A DNA stretch of 64,000 nucleotides from CAWATG01 sp963785035 (GTDB lineage Bacteria > Actinomycetota > Acidimicrobiia > IMCC26256 > CAWATG01), in assembly GCA_963785035.1 (NCBI GenBank), contig CAWATG010000004.1:620001-684000 (forward strand). The letters are read 5' to 3'. The notes under the pieces are model-generated. The model was given only the letters and a program-made list of their open reading frames with translations, was not told the origin of the DNA and did not search any database. Positions within the stretch are counted from its first letter, which is position 1. The number at the start of each line of letters is the position of its first letter. Of the stretch, positions 28,797 through 38,707 are shown in pieces. Both the position numbers and the translations under genes were made by a program.

Positions 28797-29557
28797 TGAA
28801 AATTGAACGCGTCACCATTCTCGGCGCAGGTGTCATGGGCGGCGCCATCGCACAGGTCTTGGCGGTCAGCGGACTCGAGGTTTGCTCCTATGACCCGAAA
28901 GACCAGGTTCGCGAGGGACTACGGGACCTCATCGCCGGCGGGCGCTTCGGCTTGCAGCGTGCCGTGGCAAAAGGCGCTCTCAGCGAAGCAGACGCCGCCG
29001 CGGCACTCGATCGGGTCACTGTCTCGGCGGACATGGCCGAGGCAGTTTCGGCTGCCGATCTCGTCATCGAGGCAGTACCTGAGCTTCTTGCCCTCAAGCT
29101 GAAGGTCTTTGCGGACCTGGACAGGCTCGCGCCAGGAGAGGCGATCCTTGCCTCCAACAGCTCGGGCTTCTCGATCGCGGCACTTGCCGCCGTGACGAGA
29201 CGCCACGACCGCGTGATCGGCTGGCACTGGTCATCGCCGGCGCAGCGCATGAGGATGGCCGAGATCGTGCGAACCAACCGGACCAGCGAAGAGGTCATCG
29301 CTACCGTGCGTGATCTAGCGCTCCGGGCCGGCAAGAACCCCGTCGTCGTCAACGACACCGACCAGGAGTGGGGTTACGTCGCGAATCGCGTCTATCGGGG
29401 CATGATCCGTGAGGCCGAGCAGGTCGTGCGCGAAGGCATCGTCGACGTCGAAGGGCTCAACCAGCTCATGGTTGACTGCTTCGGCTTTCCCGTCGGCCCA
29501 CTCGCCATGATCAAAGGCGCGACCAGCGGCTGGAAAGACGAGGACAGCGCCAAGTAG
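28793..29557 (+). CDS. 3-hydroxyacyl-CoA dehydrogenase family protein
   Basis: A 254-residue NAD-dependent hydroxyacyl-CoA dehydrogenase. The Rossmann motif is ILGAGVMGGAIAQVLA, followed by DLVIEAVPELLALKLKVFADL and ILASNSSGFSIAALA. The catalytic segment reads VIGWHWSSPAQRMRMAEIV instead of the usual H-F-x-N-P-V/P pattern; the His and following Glu remain. The C-terminal domain is short (YVANRVYRGMIREAEQV, GFPVGPLAMI), so the protein is some 25-30 residues shorter than typical members. ATG 28793 overlaps the SDR stop (ATGA). The altered pocket suggests an unusual acyl group. Confidence 0.87.
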   Translation: MMKIERVTILGAGVMGGAIAQVLAVSGLEVCSYDPKDQVREGLRDLIAGGRFGLQRAVAKGALSEADAAAALDRVTVSADMAEAVSAADLVIEAVPELLALKLKVFADLDRLAPGEAILASNSSGFSIAALAAVTRRHDRVIGWHWSSPAQRMRMAEIVRTNRTSEEVIATVRDLALRAGKNPVVVNDTDQEWGYVANRVYRGMIREAEQVVREGIVDVEGLNQLMVDCFGFPVGPLAMIKGATSGWKDEDSAK

Positions 29558-29561
29558 CGCC

Positions 29562-30299
29562 TCACATCGCCAGGCCACCATCGACCGGTAGGACCACGCC
29601 CGTGATGTACGCAGCTTCAGCGGTGCAGAGAAAGGCGACGCCGTAGGCCATCTCTTCGGGTTGTCCCCATCGACCGACGGGCACGGTCTTGGCGATCGCC
29701 TCGCGCTTGTCATCTGGAATGCCGGCGACCATCGGTGTCGCAGCGTTCGGGGAAATCGCGTTCACCGTGATGCCGAAACGCGACAGCTCCTTTGCGGCAC
29801 CCTTGGTGACGGCAATGATCCCACCCTTGGCGGCCGCATAGTTGAGCTGCCCGATGTTGCCGTGCATCCCGGTGTACGAGGTGACGTTGACGATGCGCCC
29901 GTACCCTGCTTCGCGCATGACCGGCGTGGCTGCTCGGATGAAGTTGAACGTACCCGTGAGATGCACGGCGATCACGGCATTCCAGTCGTCGTCGGTGAGC
30001 TTCCAGAGCATCCGATCGCGCACGATGCCGGCATTGTTGACGACGATGTCGAGTCGTCCTGTCTCATGACGGGCGCGGGTGACAGCTTCGGCAACCGCAG
30101 CCGAATCGGCGACATCGCACGCAATGGGTATTGCCCGCGGAATCACATCGGCAGCAGCTGCAAGGGTCTCGGCGTTGAAGTCGACCATGACGACGGTTGC
30201 GCCATCCGTAGCGAATCGTTGCGAAATTGCGAGGCCGATTCCTTGCGCCGCGCCCGTGACGATGGCGGTGCGTCCCTGGAGATCAAAAGTCGTTGGCAT
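29562..30299 (-). CDS. short-chain dehydrogenase/reductase, FabG/PhaB-like
   Basis: A 245-residue SDR. IVTGAAQGIGLAIS, VNNAGIVRD, NVTSYTGMHGNIGQLNYAAAK (catalytic Ser-Tyr-Lys) and VLPVDGGLAM are intact. The overall pattern resembles 3-oxoacyl reductases. It is the last gene of the leftward run amidohydrolase, ligase, TetR, SDR, and lies 24 bp after the regulator. Its 3' end faces the hydroxyacyl-CoA dehydrogenase with a 4-bp gap. Confidence 0.93.
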   Translation of the reverse strand: MPTTFDLQGRTAIVTGAAQGIGLAISQRFATDGATVVMVDFNAETLAAAADVIPRAIPIACDVADSAAVAEAVTRARHETGRLDIVVNNAGIVRDRMLWKLTDDDWNAVIAVHLTGTFNFIRAATPVMREAGYGRIVNVTSYTGMHGNIGQLNYAAAKGGIIAVTKGAAKELSRFGITVNAISPNAATPMVAGIPDDKREAIAKTVPVGRWGQPEEMAYGVAFLCTAEAAYITGVVLPVDGGLAM

Positions 30300-30323
30300 T
30301 GCCGTGACCGTACCCGACGGACT

Positions 30324-30966
30324 TCAGATCGTGTCGGTTCGGGCTGGGCTCTCAGTGCCGAGAAGTGCCGCGAGTGCCATCGCCTCGAACTGGGCGGCGA
30401 TGTCGTCGACGGTCCGTGTCCCTGCGGGCTGGAACCACGTGGAGAGCCACGAGCACATGCCGAGAATTCCATAGGCACTGACACGTGCGTCGAGCCTCGT
30501 ATCGAAGACGCCGCTTCGCTGGCCCAGTTCGATGCCCTCGACAACAGCATCGCGGTACTGCCTTGCTTGCGCCCTGACGTGAGCGAAGGTCTCCGCTTCA
30601 AGCTGTTCGGCCTCGATTTCGAGAACGAACAGAACCTTGGTATCAGCGGCAGCCACACCGACGTGGCCGCGAACAAACCTCCGGATCCTTTCACCAGGTT
30701 CGTCGGTTTCGAGCGCGTGCAGACGTACCGCGTCGAGCTGCGCGAACGCGTCGCGAAACAGCTCCGCGAGGATCTGTTCCTTCCCGCCGACATAGTGATA
30801 CGAGCGCGGGCTTCGTCACACCGAACTGTTCGGCGATGTGGTCCATCGTCGTCGAGTGATAGCCCTTCGTCGAAAAGAGACGGGCTGCGGCCGCGAGAAT
30901 TTCTGCGCGTCGGGTATCGCGGCGCGCCGCCGGGGTTTCCCACTTGTCGACGTCTGCGACGTCCAC
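30324..30966 (-). CDS. TetR family transcriptional regulator; frameshift near 30811
   Basis: About 214 residues. The N-terminal helix-turn-helix reads RRAEILAAAARLFSTKGYHS, TMDHIAEQFGVTKPAL, then after one extra base near 30811 YHYVGGKEQILAELFRDAF. The ligand-binding domain follows (VLFVLEIEAEQLEAETFAHV, GMCSWLSTWFQPAG). This resembles the KstR2/FadR group of TetR regulators of acyl-CoA catabolism. GTG 30966 abuts the TAA of the ligase. It probably represses the surrounding catabolic operon in response to an acyl-CoA. I did not find a clear operator. Confidence 0.86.
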
Positions 30967-32560
30967 TTACCGATCGCCGAGCGTCGCGTGTGCCTGCTTG
31001 CGGAGCTCGAACTTCAGGATCTTGCCAACGGCGTTCCGTGGGAATTCCTCGATGATCTCGATGTGGACGGGGCACTTGAACTTGGCCAGGTTCTTGCGAC
31101 AGTGGATACCGAGATCGTCGACGGTGACTGTTGTGCCGGGACGGACCACGATGTAGGCCACGGCAACCTCTCCCATCACCGAATCAGGGTGTCCGATGAC
31201 CGCGGACTCCGCGACGGCGGGATGGGAATGGAGCGCAGCTTCGATTTCGGCTGGGTACACGTTTTCGCCTCCGCGAATGATGACGTCCTTCATGCGGTCG
31301 ACGAGGTAGATGTAGCCCTTGTCCATGTACGCGACGTCGCCGGTGTGGTGCCATCCGCCGGCCTGCATCTCAGCAGTCGCTTCAGGATTCTCCCAGTACT
31401 CCACCGCGATGCATGGTCCGCGAAAGCAGAGTTCCCCGTGCGTTCCATCAGCTACCGGATGGTTGTTCTCGTCGAGAATTGCCACCTCGTCAACGCAGTT
31501 CAGTGGCAGGCCTATCGAGCCGAGGCGATGCGGATGGTCCTGCGGGCTCAGGACTGTGCCGCCGGTGTTGAGCTCACTTTGTCCGTACATGTTGAACCAG
31601 CGAAGGCCGGGCAGGATTCTCATGAGGCGTCGAATCAATGCCGGATCAATCGGCGATGCGCCGTAGCCGACCGCACGCAGGGAGGACAGGTCATACGGAT
31701 CGAGCATTGCCGGGTTCTTGTCGATCAAACCGAACATCACCGAATAGCCCGGGAAGAACGTGACGCGGTGTTCTTGGATCAATTCCAGGAGCCTGTCCAT
31801 GGAGAAGACCTCGTCGAGCATCACGATCGAGGCGCCACCTGCGAGCACACCGGTCATCGTGGCCTGGAGCGCCACGTGATACATGTTGGGGAGTATGCCG
31901 ACATCGTCGACTAGTGATCTGCCACGCATCACACCAGCTCCCACTCGCCTTGAGCCCGGAACCGTGGACGTGCACCGCGCCCTTGGGCCTTCCGGTCGTG
32001 CCGGCGGTGAACCAGATGATGTAGGGATCGTCGCGACCGGCAATGGTTTTCGGAGCCTCAAGGTCCAACGAGGCGAGATCCTCGATGATCTCCAGATGCA
32101 CCCCCGCCGGCAGTGGGAAATCTGCAGCGGAGACCACCTGGCCGGCCGTCGGGATCACGATCACGCGCTTGACCCAATGCTCGCCTGCGAACAAATCCGA
32201 CAGCAGCCGGAAGTATTCGGGACTCAGGACGATCGTCTCGCAACGGACATTGTTCAGTTGATACGCGATTTCGGCCGGAACGAGTCGTGTGTTGCAGGCA
32301 ACCTCGATGAGCCCGGCCCGCGAACTGCCGAAGTAGATGGCGATGGCTTCGCCGGTGTTGATGGACAACACGCCGATGCGCGACCCTTCCTCGGCCCCAA
32401 GGTCTCGGAACACGCGTGCCAAGGACGAAGCTGCCTTGTCGACCTCCTGCAAGGTCCACGTGCGGTTGCGGTCGATGACCGAGGCGGAGTCGGGCTCGTG
32501 GCTCGCACGCCAACTCAGGATCTCGTCGACTCGGCTGAGATGATCAAAACGCGTGGACAC
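30967..32560 (-). CDS. AMP-forming acyl-CoA synthetase; frameshift near 31915
   Basis: ANL ligase of about 531 residues. The N-terminal half has IIWFTAGTTGRPKGAVHVHG. The C-terminal half, in another frame, has MYHVALQATMTGVLAGGASIV, MYGQSELNTGGTVLSPQ, GELCFRGPCIAVEYWENP, GWHHTGDVAYMD, RMKDVIIRGGENVYPAEIE and NAVGKILKFELRKQ. The shift lies near 31915. The start is GTG 32560 behind a G-run. The gene is followed directly by the TetR regulator and preceded by an amidohydrolase_2 gene with a 47-bp gap. Confidence 0.87.
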
Positions 32561-32607
32561 GTGCCCCCCGAATGCCAGCTTCCGAACAATCGCGAGCGAA
32601 TGTTCGA

Positions 32608-33801
32608 CTATCCCGGCACACCAAGCAAGCCGGCGGCGTTGCCGCGCATGACCTGACGCACCACGTCTGGACCAAGGTTGCGCAAGGGGGTGGCAAAGTC
32701 GTTGGGATCGGCCAGCCCTTCGGCGTGGGGAAAATCGGAACCGAAAACCACGTGGTCGGCGCCGATGAGATCGATCAGCGGCTCCATCTTCTCCTCGTGG
32801 TAGGGGGATACCCAGAAGTGGCGCTTGAAAATCTCGGCCGGCCGCTCGTCGATCTTGCCACCAGGCCACGGACCGTTACGGCCCATGCCGCCCATCTTGT
32901 TCATCTGGGCGAGGATGTACGGGACCCAGAGCGACCCGAGTTCGATGGTCACCATCTTGAGGTTGGGGAATCGGTTGAAGAGGTTCATGAACATCATGGA
33001 CGCAACCGTGTCCATGATCGGCTTGTCGCCGTATGAGCATGTCCATTGCCAGGCTGACTGGTAATGCGAGTTCGGGTTCGGATCTTCGCCCCAGAGCGTC
33101 GAGAAGTACTGGTTGTACCCGTTCTCGGCAACGTGCATCGCGCAGACCAGTCCCGCCTCGTTGACCCGAGACCAGAACGGGTCGAAGTCGGGATGCGCGG
33201 GCGATTTTCCGTGCGGACGGCCGACTGGCCCGGAACGCAAGTGGAACACTCGGCTGCCGCGTTCGATGAGGTCGTCGATCTGGCGACACGCCTCGCCCAC
33301 GTCGAGCAGTGAGATCAGCGGAACTCCGATCGTTCGCCCAGCGAAACCGAAGCCCCATTCCTCTTCGATCCATCGGTTGAAGGAGTCGAGGTTGGCATAG
33401 GTGGCTTCGACGTTGTCGTCCATGAGGTGCTCCACGCAGACGCCCAGACTCGGCAGCATGAACGCCGCGTCGACATGCTGGGCCTCGAGGAGCTTCACCC
33501 GCTCGGCGGGTTCGATGATTTCCGGTGGGTGGTGACGCATGATCTCGTGACCGTCGGTGACCTTGCCCGATTTCATGCTCTGCAGGAGCTCGCGCAGTCC
33601 CCCGGGCTTGACGGCCGCGTCGAAGAATGGACGAGTGAAGTCGTAGACCTTGTCGCCGACGTAGGTGTGCTCGACGCCATCGGCATCCACGGCCGTGTGT
33701 ACTGCCAGGGGCAGATGCTTCTTGGCCATGTGGCGAGTGAAGGCATCCCTCGGCTCGTAGTAGTGCTGGTCACAATCGATGGTCGGGAATCCAAGGTCCA
33801 T
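32608..33801 (-). CDS. amidohydrolase_2 family metal-dependent hydrolase
   Basis: A 397-residue amidohydrolase_2 protein and homologue of the one at 22187. The N-terminal PTIDCDQHYYEPRDAF holds the first metal-ligand pair. AMHVAENGYNQYFSTLWGED, TIELGSLWVPYI and VFGSDFPHAEGL follow. ATG 33801 is preceded by GGGGAG. It is first in the leftward operon with the acyl-CoA synthetase, TetR and SDR genes. The pairing of this family with CoA ligases at two sites in the window suggests a ring-cleavage or decarboxylation step feeding CoA activation; the reaction itself is not established. Confidence 0.9.
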   Translation of the reverse strand: MDLGFPTIDCDQHYYEPRDAFTRHMAKKHLPLAVHTAVDADGVEHTYVGDKVYDFTRPFFDAAVKPGGLRELLQSMKSGKVTDGHEIMRHHPPEIIEPAERVKLLEAQHVDAAFMLPSLGVCVEHLMDDNVEATYANLDSFNRWIEEEWGFGFAGRTIGVPLISLLDVGEACRQIDDLIERGSRVFHLRSGPVGRPHGKSPAHPDFDPFWSRVNEAGLVCAMHVAENGYNQYFSTLWGEDPNPNSHYQSAWQWTCSYGDKPIMDTVASMMFMNLFNRFPNLKMVTIELGSLWVPYILAQMNKMGGMGRNGPWPGGKIDERPAEIFKRHFWVSPYHEEKMEPLIDLIGADHVVFGSDFPHAEGLADPNDFATPLRNLGPDVVRQVMRGNAAGLLGVPG

Positions 33802-33945
33802 CGCCTACTCCCCTCGCGTGATGGTCTGCATCATCACGATCTCGGTCGCGTGGTCTCGGTCACCACGGTACCCGAATGTTACCCGTTGGTCAGCAGTCTT
33901 ACCGCAAGGTCGAATTCCGCGGAATCCAAGGCCAACAGGCCGCCG

Positions 33946-34356
33946 TCAACCGGGAACGATGACGAGCGGGCAGGGTGTGTGGTGGGCGCAAGCCTGGGAG
34001 GTCGATCCGAGGAGTAGCCCTGCAAAACCGCCCCTTCCCCGCGAGCCAACAACCAGTAACGATGCATCGCGGGCGAGATCCAAGAGGCGCTCACTGGCCG
34101 CGCCACGCTCAAGGCGCGGCTCGACCGTCACGCCACTCGTATCGACGGAAGCGAGGGCGTCGTCGAGCACAGCCTTACCAGCCGCGACGAGTTGTCCGTC
34201 GAGGTCTGGCCCGATCGGGAGATCGCCGACGAGTTGATAGCCGACGGCGTAGACCACCTGCAGGCGTGCCTGACGAAGGCGCGCCTCTTCGACTGCGAAG
34301 GTCAACGCCGCCATCGCACATGCGGACCTGTCGATCCCGACCACGATCTGGTTCAT
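33946..34356 (-). CDS. universal stress protein (UspA family)
   Basis: A 136-residue UspA-fold protein. It starts MNQIVVGIDRSACAMAALTF and ends with the ATP-binding motif VVGSRGRGGFAGLLLGSTSQ (G-x2-G-x9-G-S) followed by HTPCPLVIVPG. The motif class usually indicates nucleotide binding. ATG 34356 with GAGGAG upstream is chosen over an upstream frame. It is a single gene; about 277 bp between it and the next rightward gene show no feature I can name. Confidence 0.92.
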   Translation of the reverse strand: MNQIVVGIDRSACAMAALTFAVEEARLRQARLQVVYAVGYQLVGDLPIGPDLDGQLVAAGKAVLDDALASVDTSGVTVEPRLERGAASERLLDLARDASLLVVGSRGRGGFAGLLLGSTSQACAHHTPCPLVIVPG

Positions 34357-34633
34357 GTTCTCCTCTCGGACGGCGCAACCTTCGGAACTGCTGGGCGCCG
34401 TAAGATGGACGCCGAACAGACTCCGAAACTCTGTCGGTCCGCAAGGCTTGACAACAGAGCATGAAGTCACAAGTGGAATGGAATTTCTGGCTGAAGTGCA
34501 ACCTCACGACAACCCAACGCGGATATGGTCACGACAGGCCAACGCAAGCGCGATCCACGATCGAGCGGCACGGCACCAAACTCGTTCCACACGCAACGTC
34601 GACGCCTGCTCGAGGCGGTATCGGAGGCTTGAG

Positions 34634-34882
34634 ATGACGGAGACCCAGAGTCTGGTCAGCACAGGGGTCGGCGCGAACGACTTCGCGACCGAAGCGCCGC
34701 ATGATCGTGCGGTCGAAGTGATCGTCTACCGCAATGGCGCGGAGTTCTGTCGCGAGACCTGCGACAACGCGGAAGACGCCGCGATCGTTGCCGCGGAATG
34801 GACCGAACATGAAGGCGTCCATTGCGAGGTTGTCGCCCAGGTTCGTTCCGAATTGGAAGGCGCTGCTACGAGGCCTGTCTAG
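34634..34882 (+). CDS. small acidic protein of unknown function
   Basis: An 82-residue protein with GGAGG upstream of ATG 34634. It is acidic and includes VEVIVYRNGAEFCRETCDNA and EHEGVHCEVV. The two cysteines (residues about 39 and 43) are spaced C-x3-C, with a third near residue 64. There is no signal peptide or membrane helix. The stop TAG overlaps that of the convergent GGDEF-EAL gene at a CTAG. I do not recognise a family. Confidence 0.6.
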   Translation: MTETQSLVSTGVGANDFATEAPHDRAVEVIVYRNGAEFCRETCDNAEDAAIVAAEWTEHEGVHCEVVAQVRSELEGAATRPV

Positions 34883-37530
34883 CTGGCGGCGACTGCGGCG
34901 GCATGTTGGCCGATCATCGCCTTCAGATTCTCGGGCGGTACCGGAGTCGCATAGAGATAGCCCTGGAGTTCGTCGGTCCCAAGGCTGGTGAGTTGGGCAG
35001 CCTGTTCTTGGGTTTCGACGCCCTCGGCGGTAATGCGTGCGCCGAGCAGGTGGCCGATGTCGATGATGAGCTTGACAATCGACTCCGACTGGAGGTCATG
35101 GCCGGCACTGGCGGTGAAGGATCGGTCGATCTTCAGGATGTCGATTGGAAGCGTCCTGAGATGCGCAACCGACGTGTATCCAGTACCAAAATCGTCGACT
35201 GCGACCCGAATGCCGATGTCCCGTAGCGCCTTGATCTTTTCTGCGACATCGTGAAGATCGTTGAGCACAGCACTTTCCGTTACCTCGATCATCACACGAC
35301 CGGGATCAACTCCGTTTGTCTGCAATGCTTGCGCGATGTTCTGAACGACGACATCGCTGGCCAGGTGCCGCCCCGAAATATTGATGGCCACCGGAATGTC
35401 TCCGAGTAACGGATCGTTAGTCCAAGCTACGAGCTGTTTCGCGACCGCGTGAAGCACCCAGCGGTCGACATCGATGATCAGGTCCGAACGCTCCGCGAAC
35501 GGGATAAATCCGTCTGGAAAGACCAGACCTTGACCAGGGCATTCCCAACGCACCAAGGCCTCGAGAGCATGGAGATCGCCGGTGCCGTGGGAGATGATCG
35601 GCTGGTAGTACATCGTAAACTCGTCTTGCTCGATTGCTCGGCGCACAGCTTTGGTGAGGTCGCTTTTCTCAACCCTCTCCGCACGGAGCTGTTCGTCACA
35701 GAGTTCGAACGTACCGCGTCCGGATTCCTTCGCCTTGTAGACCGCCATATCGGCGTCGCGGAGCAACTCCTCCGCAGTCAGCGATTCATCACTCGCCAGT
35801 GCGATACCGATGCTTGCGCCAATCGTCACGTAGGTCGCTGCAGGAGCAGTGCGGTCAATGGCGATCGGGTTGGCAATGGCGTCAAGGATTCGACGGCTCA
35901 GCATGATTGCTTCCTCAGCGCCTCCGACTGGTTCGGCGATAACCACGAACTCGTCGCCGCCCAGGCGCCCGATATGGTCACCCTGACGAACCGTTGCTCC
36001 AATCCGACGTGCGACCTCGATCAGGACGAGATCGCCTGCCTGATGCCCATGTAGGTCGTTGATACCTTTGAAGCCATCGAGGTCGAGGAACAACAAGGCA
36101 ACCTGCGAGCCCGAACGAGCAGCACGCGCAACGGCAGCTGCCAGCGCATTCATTGTGGCGTTGCGGTTGGCCATTCGTGTCAGTCCGTCGTGCGTCGCCT
36201 CGTGAGCGAGTTGCGAACGCAACTCCTCACGTTGGGTCATGGAGGCGGTCAGGGTTCGTACGGCATGCTGCAGCGACTGTCCCAATTTGCCCGGAGCGGG
36301 TTCTGCGAGCGTGTCCGCATTGAGGTCGCCGCTGACCAAGGCACGTGCCTGGCGTTCGACCAGATCCAAGTGGCCGGCTGCCTCGTTGATAGCCGACGCT
36401 GCCGCCTGGACCTCACGTGGCCCGCCCAGGGCGATCCGGAAACTTGAATCCCCGCCTTCCAGGGCCTTGGCGCCGTCTGCCAATTCGCGCAGTGGGCGTA
36501 CGATCGAACGACCCGCAGCCAGGACTACGAGCAGCGTCGCCACCAGAAACACGAGCGCCAGGACGAGCGCATGCCTTGCCGAGCTGTCAGCGGCAGTTCG
36601 AAGTTCCTGTGCGTTGCCGGTTACTTCTGCGGCTGTCAACTCCATCAATTTCACGTACTGCGGTATCGCTTTGGCCGCTGCCTGCAGTCACCGTCGATCG
36701 CCGTGGGCAATGCAGCAAGGTTCAGAACACCCGCCGCCTTGTTGGCTGTTCCCGTCAACGCTGTATCGAGCACCGTCTGGTCCACGATCTCCTGCAGCTT
36801 GGCCAATTGACCGTCGTCTTGTAGGAACTCCAGTTGAGCCTTGACGGGAGACGACCTGCCTACGAGGTCCAGCAAGCGCGAAGTCGAACTCCTGAACTGA
36901 TCTCGGTGACCGACGAACTCGAGGTGTTGGCGTCGCTGCACTGTCGGAGGAAGTGAATTGCGAGAGGAAGAAAGCGCCCACTTCCAACATCAATGCGTCG
37001 CGGGCATCAGCAGCTTCGGCGAACGCTTCGACTGCATTCGACAACCCGAGTCCGTCAGGGACTTTCGATGCGCGTACGCGCAGCGCTGTCACTGCTTCGG
37101 TCTTCAGAAGCCTCCGTTCGACCTTGGAGATTCGCGTAGCCATCGACGAAGTCCCCGAGAGTCGCCTTTGGGATACGTGCCTGTTGCGCGTCGTCAGCAA
37201 GCTCGGGAAGTCGAAGTTCGACCAACAGGTTGTCGACCCGGACTTCGGCTTGGTCGCGTAACGTGGACCAAATCGACCCCAAGCAACTTTGCAGATCGTG
37301 CTGAGGGAGGCGCCGCTCTCTGTGATGCCCTGTATTGCCGTTCTCCAGTTCCGGTCGTCAATGACCGCAGCGTGAAGGTCCGTCGCGGCGAGCACTCGCT
37401 GGGCCGATGCTTCGATGTGACGCGCCTGGTCGCCGCGTTGGCGCGAATCGCCGATATCGGAAGTGACGAGGACCGCGACCCCTCCGACTGGGATCACCGC
37501 GAGAAGAAGCAGGATGGTGGTGATCCGCAT
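34879..37530 (-). CDS. membrane receptor with HAMP-GGDEF-EAL; several frameshifts in the sensor part
   Basis: About 884 residues. The order is an N-terminal membrane helix (MRITTILLLLAVIPVGGVAV), an extracytoplasmic helical sensor region, a second membrane helix (ALVLALVFLVATLLVVLAAG), HAMP, a GGDEF domain with RQGDHIGRLGGDEFVVIAEP (I-site R-x2-D and intact GGDEF), then an EAL domain with LEALVRWECPG, VAINISGRHLAS, EVTESAVLND, DDFGTGYTS and AEGVETQEQA. Both catalytic sites appear intact, so it could make or break cyclic di-GMP. The sensor part changes frame near 37270, 37140, 36940 and 36690. It is a paralogue of the genes at 40300 and 43041. Confidence 0.87.
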
Positions 37531-37707
37531 CCGAGGGCGGCAGCCGCCGACGATCGCCCGCCGGGTGGCCTGTCACTCGGCGCTCAGAGCCGCGAGCCAT
37601 GATCCAGCGGTCCTATTAGCGCATTATTCATGCCAATTCATCGGCAACTCGCGGATGTCCTTGAGGGACCAATCTGACGAAACGCCTATCCGCCGAACCT
37701 GCCGGAA

Positions 37708-38580
37708 TCAGTGGTCGTCGTGTCGGTGAAACTGCAGATCGGTCGTCTGATCTCGTCCCGCATGGCCTTCGGCGTAGCGGTCGAGCCACTTTGCCGCTTC
37801 GATCCGGGATCTGGCGATGAGCGTCGCCGCCTGGGAGAAGTCACTGGGTGCGACACTAAGGGGACATAATGGCGGAATTACCCGAATGTCAACCCTGCCC
37901 TGGAACTCGGCGACATCACCGATCAGGCGTTGCTGCACGAGAAGCGACACCGCCTGCAGTGTCATTCCCAATGCGCTGCGTGGGGGTGCTGGGAGGTTGC
38001 AGGCATACCCCGTCGGCAACACGTACACCCGGGTGGCGCCAGCGTCAATCGCGTGCGAGATCGGCGTGTTGTTCACGACTCCACCATCGATCAGGGTCCT
38101 CCCACCAATCACCACCGGCGGGAAGAGTCCTGGAATTGCGGCGCTTGCGAGGACGGCGTCCACGACCGGGCCGGAATCGAGCACGACTTCTCGCCCCGTC
38201 GTGACTTCCGTGGCGACGACACTCAGCGGGATCGGTGCGCTCTCAAGGTGCGGGAACCGGACATGACGCCGGACGAGATCGCGTAGTCCGTGAGCGGAGG
38301 TCAAAGAGTTTCCGCGACCGATGAATCCGACAAATCCGCGGACGGGCTGAAAAGGAAAGAGGCTCCGAACCCGTAAGGACGTCCAGATCTCCGCGAGTTC
38401 GTCGAGGGATTGGAGGTTCGGGTCTCCCGCGATCCATGCACCGTTGATGGCTCCAGCCGAAGCTCCAAAAACCATGTCCGGGCGGATGCCACGCTCGGCG
38501 AGCGCCTGCAACTGGCCCACCTGTACTGCGCCCAGGCTCGCACCACCCGAGAGGACGAACGCGACTTTCGCTGCACCCAT
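37708..38580 (-). CDS. patatin-like phospholipase family protein
   Basis: A patatin-fold acyl hydrolase of 290 residues. The oxyanion loop VLSGGASLGAVQVGQL lies at the N-terminus, the nucleophile elbow VFGASAGAINGAW (G-x-S-x-G) about residue 40, and the catalytic Asp in LIDGGVVNNTPISHA (D-G-G). ATG 38580 gives a start close to the oxyanion motif; an upstream frame start at 38610 is less likely. There is no signal peptide. It faces the iron-permease gene divergently across 127 bp. Substrate (phospholipid or lysolipid) is unknown. Confidence 0.92.
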   Translation of the reverse strand: MGAAKVAFVLSGGASLGAVQVGQLQALAERGIRPDMVFGASAGAINGAWIAGDPNLQSLDELAEIWTSLRVRSLFPFQPVRGFVGFIGRGNSLTSAHGLRDLVRRHVRFPHLESAPIPLSVVATEVTTGREVVLDSGPVVDAVLASAAIPGLFPPVVIGGRTLIDGGVVNNTPISHAIDAGATRVYVLPTGYACNLPAPPRSALGMTLQAVSLLVQQRLIGDVAEFQGRVDIRVIPPLCPLSVAPSDFSQAATLIARSRIEAAKWLDRYAEGHAGRDQTTDLQFHRHDDH

Positions 38581-38626
38581 CCTGCAAGCCTCGCGGCAGG
38601 TCGCAGACACGTTTGGACCATTCCGA

Positions 38627-38655
38627 TTGCAGGTAAGGCTTCCCTAAGTTATACT
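38627..38655 (+). promoter_or_regulatory. promoter with IdeR/DtxR-like iron box upstream of the iron permease
   Basis: The 19-mer at 38629-38647 matches the consensus TTAGGTTAGGCTAACCTAA at 14 of 19 positions by eye. It sits between a weak -35 (TTGCAG, 38627-38632) and a strong -10 (TATACT, 38650-38655) with 17 bp spacing, 53 bp before the permease ATG. In actinobacteria IdeR/DtxR-Fe2+ bound at such a site blocks RNA polymerase, so iron-repressed expression is the simplest reading. This agrees with the downstream gene function. Confidence 0.6.
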
Positions 38656-38707
38656 GACGCTGCGCCAACCTGCATGTTGTCGCCAAGGATCGAGGGGATT
38701 CCGACAG

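Noticed and set aside
29661..31055. 460-codon plus-strand frame
   Set aside because: Antisense to an SDR and a TetR regulator that both make clear family sense.
33849..33867. Weak hairpin CGTGGT-7 nt-ACCACG upstream of the amidohydrolase gene
   Set aside because: Only 6-bp arms and poor position for a terminator; likely chance in GC-rich sequence.
36688..37530. Sensor half of the first GGDEF-EAL gene as a separate small membrane protein
   Set aside because: Length and layout of the two paralogues show that it belongs to one continuous receptor broken by one-base shifts.
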